Part shown: piece by piece, positions 59,008 to 64,000 of the stretch | Layout of the letters: every line of letters starts with the position of its first letter | Position numbering within the stretch: position 1 is the first letter of the stretch | Assembly (NCBI RefSeq): GCF_017303375.1 | Contig: NZ_JAFKOH010000010.1 | Coordinates: forward strand, 1 to 64,000 | Reading direction: 5' to 3' | Source: Bacillus sp. NTK074B | Lineage (GTDB): Bacteria > Bacillota > Bacilli > Bacillales > Bacillaceae_B | Length of the DNA: 64,000 nt | Notes under the pieces: generated by a model | The model's input: the letters and a program-made list of their open reading frames with translations, nothing else | What the model was told of the DNA's origin: nothing | Database searches by the model: none | Position numbers and translations under genes: made by a program

Positions 59008-60426
59008 ATGGTCTTCAGTAATCTAGTGTTTTTGTATATATTCTTACCGGTTGTTTTATTACTTTATTTCATCGCACCTAAATTTTTGAAAAATTCGGTT
59101 CTCTTGGTTGCAAGTTTACTGTTTTATGCGTGGGGAGAGCCTACATATATCATATTAATGCTTGTATCCATCATATTAAACTATAGCTTTGGACTTTTTA
59201 TATCGTATTCTAAACAAGACGGGTCAAGAAAACTTCTAGTTGCTTTTTCTGTCATTTCAAATCTGGCCATATTGGGTTTTTATAAATATGCCAATTTCTT
59301 TGTTGATAATATGAATAGCATATTAGATACAAACTATGAACATCAGGAAATCCCTTTACCTATTGGGATATCCTTCTTTACTTTTCAGGCGATGAGTTAT
59401 GTAATTGATGTATATAGAAAGAGAGTTGATGCTCAGCGTAATTTCTTAGATCTTTCTTTGTACATTTCATTATTCCCTCAATTAGTCGCTGGACCGATTG
59501 TGCGATACAAAACGGTTGCTGAGCAAATCAAAGAAAGGCTTATTACGCTTAGTTCATTTAGTAAAGGTATCCAAAGGTTCATCTTGGGATTATCAAAGAA
59601 AGTGTTAATTGCCAACCCCCTTGGTGCCATTGCAGATGAGATCTTCTCACTTTCTGCTGGAGACTTGACTACCAGTGTGACTTGGATTGGCATTATTGCT
59701 TACACCCTTCAAATATATTTTGATTTTTCAGGATACAGTGATATGGCCATCGGTCTAGGGAAAATGTTTGGATTTGATTTTGAAGAAAATTTCCGATATC
59801 CGTATATATCCCGAAGTGTCTCTGAGTTTTGGAGAAGGTGGCATATATCTTTAGGGAATTGGTTCAAGGACTATGTATACGTACCGTTGGGTGGTAATAG
59901 GGTTGAGAAATGGAAGATATACAGGAATTTATTAATCGTTTGGTCCTTAACAGGGTTTTGGCACGGTGCAAGCTGGACCTTTATGATTTGGGGATTTTAT
60001 TATGGAGTCTTGATTAGTTTGGAGAAATTTGGTTTGGAGAGACTTCTGCAAAAAGCCTGGCGCCCTTTCCAACATCTATACGTATTGTTTATTGTGATGA
60101 TTGGTTGGGTATTCTTTAGAGCAGATAATTTCGAATACTCATTCCACTATATACTTGTAATGTTTGGTCTGAAAGGAAACCTATATAGTCAACAGTCTGC
60201 ACTGTATATCATGGATAATGGGATTGTGTTTTTGTTGGGGATTATACTCAGTATGCCGTTATTTCCTAAATTCAAGGAATTCGCAACAGCTTTATCAGAG
60301 AAAAATTCCTTTTTGTTCGTAGCGAAGGAGACAGCAGGAAGTGTATATTATTTGATCTTACTCCTCCTCTGTACAATGTACATCGTCAATTCGAGTTACA
60401 ATCCATTCATCTATTTCCGTTTTTAA
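59008..60426 (+). CDS. MBOAT-family O-acyltransferase (AlgI/DltB-like)
   Basis: A 472-residue membrane protein with about 10-11 helices. The MBOAT core is SEFWRRWHISLGNWFKDYVYVPLGG (His279) and LTGFWHGASWTFMIWG with the catalytic His319. AlgI-type MBOATs carry acetyl or other acyl groups across the membrane and hand them to an SGNH-type partner; the next gene encodes such a partner. AAAGGAGTAAC precedes ATG 59008. The acceptor is inferred to be the polysaccharide made by this cluster. Confidence 0.9.
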   Translation: MVFSNLVFLYIFLPVVLLLYFIAPKFLKNSVLLVASLLFYAWGEPTYIILMLVSIILNYSFGLFISYSKQDGSRKLLVAFSVISNLAILGFYKYANFFVDNMNSILDTNYEHQEIPLPIGISFFTFQAMSYVIDVYRKRVDAQRNFLDLSLYISLFPQLVAGPIVRYKTVAEQIKERLITLSSFSKGIQRFILGLSKKVLIANPLGAIADEIFSLSAGDLTTSVTWIGIIAYTLQIYFDFSGYSDMAIGLGKMFGFDFEENFRYPYISRSVSEFWRRWHISLGNWFKDYVYVPLGGNRVEKWKIYRNLLIVWSLTGFWHGASWTFMIWGFYYGVLISLEKFGLERLLQKAWRPFQHLYVLFIVMIGWVFFRADNFEYSFHYILVMFGLKGNLYSQQSALYIMDNGIVFLLGIILSMPLFPKFKEFATALSEKNSFLFVAKETAGSVYYLILLLLCTMYIVNSSYNPFIYFRF

Positions 60427-60438
60427 AGGAGTTTTACA

Positions 60439-61650
60439 ATGAAATTAGGCAGCGTCATTACAACTGTGGGATTCTTGGTTATATTATTCCTATTGGGAGG
60501 AACCACTTTACTGAAAGAACACAGGGATGTCTCAAAGTTTGAAAATAGAGTACTCGCGGAAAAACCTGCTTTAAATAAAGAAGATCTGCTTTCAGGGAAA
60601 TACTTCAAAGATTATGAAACCTACTTTTCAGACCAATTCCTTTTCAGAGACAGGTGGGTGAAAACGTTTACAATGTCTCAGATCTTACAAAATAAGACCT
60701 ACGTAAACGGATACCACATTACTGAAAATGGCTGGATTCTAGGAAAGCCCATGGAAGGTATAGCATCGAACGATCTTGAGGCTTCAGCTCAAAATCTAAA
60801 AAACCTATCTGAAAGATTAGAAGAAAATGGATCTAAATTCCTGTTCGCACCATTTCCGGCCAAAGTTGTGGAAACGGCTAACCTGCTTCCTTCATATGTA
60901 TCACATGGCACCGGAAGAGAGAATTACCAATACTTAATAAATGAATTAAGGTCATTGAAGGTTGATACACTGGATATGTCAGCCATGTGGAATAAGAAAT
61001 ATCAACCAGAGGAACTGAAGAATTTTTATATGAAGACAGACCACCATTGGAACATGGATGGAGCTTTTGAAGGTTACCAGGATCTTATTGGTTATGTAGC
61101 AGAACATTATCCGCAAGTTCCAAAAGATTACCAAAAGGAAAATTATAAGTATGAATGCGTGAAAAATAAAAAATTTGTGGGAAGCTGGAATCGCTCTCTG
61201 TATGAAATCGTGGATACGACCATCGATGATTTTTGTTATTATCACCCTGCTTCCTATGATTTCCAGGATTATAAGGTATATAAAGGGGAAATTAAGACAA
61301 AGAACAAAATAAAAGAGATTGGCGATTTATATGCCACTGGATTAAAAGAACAGGCAAAGGAATTCAATTATCATACGGCTTATGCAGATAATTATCCAGA
61401 ATTAAATATTGTCAATGATAAAATCAGTAATGACTTAAAAGTTTTGATCCTAAAGGATTCCTATACAAACCCAATCATCTTACACCTTGCTCATCACTTT
61501 CATCAAACCACTATCTTTGATTCAAGGTATAACGAGCAGTCTGTGAACGACTATATACAGAAAAATGAGTTTGATTTAGTGATCGTTACTTTTAACACGA
61601 ATAATCTAAGGGGATCAATGTATGATTTTGGTCAATCAGGCAAAAAATAA
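60439..61650 (+). CDS. DHHW/AlgJ-like extracytoplasmic acyltransferase partner
   Basis: A 403-residue protein with one N-terminal anchor (about 5-24) and an extracytoplasmic SGNH-like domain of the DHHW/AlgX-AlgJ type: FENRVLAEKPAL...YETYFSDQFLFRDRWV near the N-terminus, and the hallmark MKTDHHWNMDGAF near residue 200. LILKDSYTNPIILHLAHHF (about 335-353) has the DS-type Ser. It starts 12 bp after the MBOAT gene, so the two form an O-acetylation pair. AAAGGAG precedes ATG 60439. Confidence 0.85.
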   Translation: MKLGSVITTVGFLVILFLLGGTTLLKEHRDVSKFENRVLAEKPALNKEDLLSGKYFKDYETYFSDQFLFRDRWVKTFTMSQILQNKTYVNGYHITENGWILGKPMEGIASNDLEASAQNLKNLSERLEENGSKFLFAPFPAKVVETANLLPSYVSHGTGRENYQYLINELRSLKVDTLDMSAMWNKKYQPEELKNFYMKTDHHWNMDGAFEGYQDLIGYVAEHYPQVPKDYQKENYKYECVKNKKFVGSWNRSLYEIVDTTIDDFCYYHPASYDFQDYKVYKGEIKTKNKIKEIGDLYATGLKEQAKEFNYHTAYADNYPELNIVNDKISNDLKVLILKDSYTNPIILHLAHHFHQTTIFDSRYNEQSVNDYIQKNEFDLVIVTFNTNNLRGSMYDFGQSGKK

Positions 61651-61725
61651 GTGATTGCAGAACGAATAAAAATGTTACAGAATATTTAAAAGTAATGAAA
61701 TCTGTGTCATTTTGTTATTGTATGA

Positions 61726-61753
61726 TTGAAAAAAAAAGTAGTGGTGATATAAT
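61726..61753 (+). promoter_or_regulatory. Sigma-A promoter of the nucleotide-sugar dehydrogenase gene
   Basis: TTGAAA (61726-61731), a 16-bp spacer and TATAAT (61748-61753) with an extended TG (61745-61746). Confidence 0.75.
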
Positions 61754-61827
61754 TAGGAATTGGTATTTGCAATCCATTATAGCAACAAAAATAGTTTGGT
61801 TAAATATAGATGAAAGTGGGGATCCCC

Positions 61828-63108
61828 TTGAAAATTTGTACAGTAGGATTAGGATATATAGGTTTACCTACGTCCATTATGTTTGCAAAACATAATGTTG
61901 AAGTGGTTGGTGTAGATGTAAAGCCAGAAGTAATCGATTCTTTAAACGCAGGAAAGATTCATATCGAAGAGCCTGGACTTCAAGAAGCATTAAATGAAGT
62001 CGTAGACAAAGGAACGTTCAAGGCATCATTATTACCGGAAGAAGCGGATGCATTCATTATCTCTGTTCCAACTCCGAATAATGACGACGAACATAAGTCA
62101 TGTGATTTAACATATGTACTATCAGCAGTGAAAAATGTTCTACCTTATGTAAATAAGGGAAATGTGATCATTGTTGAATCTACCATTGGGCCACGCAGTA
62201 TGGATGACCATGTAAAACCGCTTGTGGAGGAAGCAGGATTCACAGTGGGGAAAGACATATTCTTAGTACACTGTCCTGAACGTGTACTCCCTGGTCAGAT
62301 TATGCACGAATTGATTTATAACAATAGAATCGTTGGAGGAATTACACCGGAATGTACAGAAGCTGGTGCTATGGTATATTCTACTTTTGTACAGGGTGAG
62401 ATTATTAAGACGAATGCTAAAACAGCTGAAATGTCGAAACTAATGGAAAACACATTTAGAGATGTGAATATTGCATTGGCAAATGAGTTGACAAAAGTTT
62501 GTAATGAATTAGAGATTAACGCGTTGGACGTTATTCAAATGGCCAATAAGCACCCTCGCGTAAATCTGCATACACCTGGACCGGGAGTGGGAGGTCACTG
62601 TTTAGCCGTTGATCCGTACTTTATCGTAGCTAGTGCACCAGAATCAGCTAAGATGATTAACCTTGCAAGATCAATCAACGTGTCCATGCCATCCTTTGTA
62701 GTGGAGAAAGTTAATCAATTAATGGAAATGGTTAACGGGAAAGTAGTGACTGTTTTCGGTCTTACTTATAAAGGGAATGTAGATGATATACGAGAAAGTC
62801 CAGCAATGGAAATCTACGATATCTTGAAGGCTGAAGGAAACTTCGAAGTAAGAGCATTTGATCCTCATGTTGAGAAAGACTTCGTTGAAAAAGACCTTAA
62901 GAAAGCCGTGGATCAGTCAGACTTAATTCTCGTTTTAACGGATCATAATGAATTTAAAGAATTAGACTTCACTGATTTGCAAGGAATGGCCAATAAACAA
63001 ATTTTTGATACAAAAAATGTTGTATCCAACCGTTCGGATGAATTTGTTTACGCTAATTTCGGGAATATCTACCATGTTCTTAAGAGCAAGGACGAAGTTC
63101 ATTCTTAA
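61828..63108 (+). CDS. Nucleotide-sugar dehydrogenase, probable UDP-N-acetyl-D-mannosamine dehydrogenase (WecC-like)
   Basis: A 426-residue UDP-glucose/GDP-mannose dehydrogenase-family enzyme making an NDP-uronic acid by two NAD-dependent oxidations. N-terminal Rossmann motif ICTVGLGYIGLPTSIMFAKHNVEVVGVD, catalytic Cys in GPGVGGHCLAVDPYF, and C-terminal GLTYKGNVDDIRESPAMEI. The HPRVNLHTPGPGVGGHC block is typical of the WecC (ManNAc) subgroup rather than UDP-glucose dehydrogenases; substrate is not proven. TTG 61828 gives MKICTVGLGYIG and has GTGGGGA upstream; ATG 61810 lacks a ribosome site. Confidence 0.88.
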   Translation: MKICTVGLGYIGLPTSIMFAKHNVEVVGVDVKPEVIDSLNAGKIHIEEPGLQEALNEVVDKGTFKASLLPEEADAFIISVPTPNNDDEHKSCDLTYVLSAVKNVLPYVNKGNVIIVESTIGPRSMDDHVKPLVEEAGFTVGKDIFLVHCPERVLPGQIMHELIYNNRIVGGITPECTEAGAMVYSTFVQGEIIKTNAKTAEMSKLMENTFRDVNIALANELTKVCNELEINALDVIQMANKHPRVNLHTPGPGVGGHCLAVDPYFIVASAPESAKMINLARSINVSMPSFVVEKVNQLMEMVNGKVVTVFGLTYKGNVDDIRESPAMEIYDILKAEGNFEVRAFDPHVEKDFVEKDLKKAVDQSDLILVLTDHNEFKELDFTDLQGMANKQIFDTKNVVSNRSDEFVYANFGNIYHVLKSKDEVHS

Positions 63109-63132
63109 AATAAGAAAATAACGAAAATAAAT

Positions 63133-63161
63133 AAGGGCTGAATATGATTTCAGCCCTTTTT
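63133..63161 (+). terminator. Terminator of the dehydrogenase gene
   Basis: AAGGGCTGAA and TTCAGCCCTT form a perfect 10-bp stem with a 6-nt loop and a T-run. Confidence 0.92.
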
Positions 63162-63266
63162 CAAATGAAGGACTGTTATGGAAACGTAATATACCCTTCA
63201 TATATTTTATTAACCAAAGTATGCTACTATTAAGATGCTTTTGAATTTTTGATTAGGAGTACGTTT

Positions 63267-64000
63267 ATGGGTGTTTATAAAAAATTCTATCATGAAGTGA
63301 AAGACAACTTTGATTTGATCCGGTACTTAACGGTATTTGATTTAAAAACAAATGTTTCAAGAACCTATTTAGGTTTTTTATGGTGGATACTTGATCCCCT
63401 TCTTTATATGTCAATATTCTATATTTTAGTTCATGTGATATTAGGCAGAGGGGGTCCGGACTATCCAATCATTTTATTTACAGCTTTAATTCCGTTGAAA
63501 TGGACTACCTCCTGTCTGGTCGATGGGACATCTTCCATATCAGGTAAAGGAAGAATCATTAAACAAATTTATGTGCCTAAGATCGTTTTTATCATCGTTA
63601 GGCTGTTAGTCAATACTGTGAAATTTAGCATTAGTTCAGTCGTGCTTGTCCTATTCCTTTACTTTTATGGAGTAGAAGTAGGGATTACTTATCTTTATTT
63701 TCCTTTAATCATACTCGTACAAGCTTTTGTTATTTTTCCGTTTATGATCTTATTTGCTCATTTGGGAATTTATATTAAAGATGTAAAAAACATGATGCAG
63801 TATATCGCAAGAATATTAATGTATATTTCCCCGGTATTATTTACGTTAGATACTGTACCAAAACATTTAGTGGATTATTTCTATATAAATCCACTCACAA
63901 CGTTTATAGAATCATACCGGAATATATTAATACACGGAGATGCTCCATTGTGGACACCAATGTTCCTAATTGTGGTATTCTCTGTTATTCTGCTTAATGT
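63267..64000 (+). CDS. ABC-2 type polysaccharide/teichoic acid exporter permease (TagG-like), cut by window end
   Basis: At least 244 residues, still open at 64000. The N-terminus VKDNFDLIRYLTVFDLKTNVSRTYLGFLWWILDPLLYM is the interface-helix signature of O-antigen/teichoic-acid ABC permeases, followed by five visible helices. TagG-like permeases pair with a TagH-like ATPase, which should lie just beyond the window. AGGAGTACG precedes ATG 63267. It is probably the exporter of the glycan made by this cluster. Confidence 0.88.
   Translation, partial: MGVYKKFYHEVKDNFDLIRYLTVFDLKTNVSRTYLGFLWWILDPLLYMSIFYILVHVILGRGGPDYPIILFTALIPLKWTTSCLVDGTSSISGKGRIIKQIYVPKIVFIIVRLLVNTVKFSISSVVLVLFLYFYGVEVGITYLYFPLIILVQAFVIFPFMILFAHLGIYIKDVKNMMQYIARILMYISPVLFTLDTVPKHLVDYFYINPLTTFIESYRNILIHGDAPLWTPMFLIVVFSVILLN

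Overview
The window looks like a chromosomal segment of a spore-forming, flagellated, low-to-mid GC Bacillaceae species. It carries a complete F1Fo ATP synthase operon, the sporulation genes spoIID, spoIIQ and spoIIID, mbl, flagellar flhO/flhP, a sinI/sinR pair, ywqA/ywqB and a hut operon controlled by HutP. The order atp - ywzB - ywmB - murA - spoIID - spoIIQ - spoIIID - mbl - flhO - flhP - fabZ follows the Bacillus subtilis backbone. Genus cannot be fixed from sequence alone; a Rossellomorea/Bacillus-like organism is a guess.

Layout. 1-400: tandem array of a 126-bp intergenic repeat. 462-7802: atp operon (atpZ,I,B,E,F,H,A,G,D,C). 7844-10325: a spore-coat cluster of three CotB/LSm-like proteins plus a Lys/Gly-rich small protein. 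10739-16519: ywzB, ywmB, murA, spoIID, a VanZ-like gene and spoIIQ, with sigma-E and sigma-F promoter candidates. 16840-19050: a sodium/solute symporter operon. 19894-24339: spoIIID, mbl, flhO, flhP, an EpuA-like gene and fabZ. 24529-28031: small lipoprotein and hypotheticals, sinI/sinR convergent pair, ywpF, ssbB and a small coiled-coil gene. 28590-33042: SNF2 helicase ywqA and SWIM protein ywqB. 33381-40482: accessory stretch with alkaline phosphatase, an orphan yknW/yknX-like pair, small ORFs, an XRE regulator and a RAYT transposase. 40709-46831: hutP-H-U-I-G. 46952-53450: a PlcR/PapR-like peptide quorum-sensing candidate followed by a large secreted subtilase and a LysM-NlpC/P60 cell-wall hydrolase. 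53832-64000: surface polysaccharide cluster (hydrolase, methyltransferase, double glycosyltransferase, MBOAT and DHHW acylation pair, nucleotide-sugar dehydrogenase, ABC permease cut by the window end).

Three things stand out. First, a 14-bp element GAGGGACGGACCTC occurs as about 14 exact and several near copies. Some copies are inverted pairs (REPIN-like), one pair lies directly upstream of a REP-associated tyrosine transposase, and at least six exact copies lie inside coding sequences, mostly in frame as Arg-Gly-Thr-Asp-Leu. Second, three intergenic arrays have a short conserved core repeated strictly every 20-21 bp (two helical turns), each with a different core; I know of no described family matching them. 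Third, a TPR-type RRNPP regulator sits divergent from a 43-codon secreted peptide gene whose C-terminus resembles PapR, with an identical 20-bp site before the regulator and before a neighbouring gene.

Several small genes were found by reading ribosome binding sites directly: the PapR-like peptide, sinI, a 55-aa coiled-coil downstream of ssbB, a 42-aa membrane peptide, a 53-aa ORF convergent to the XRE gene and a 52-aa ORF divergent from it.
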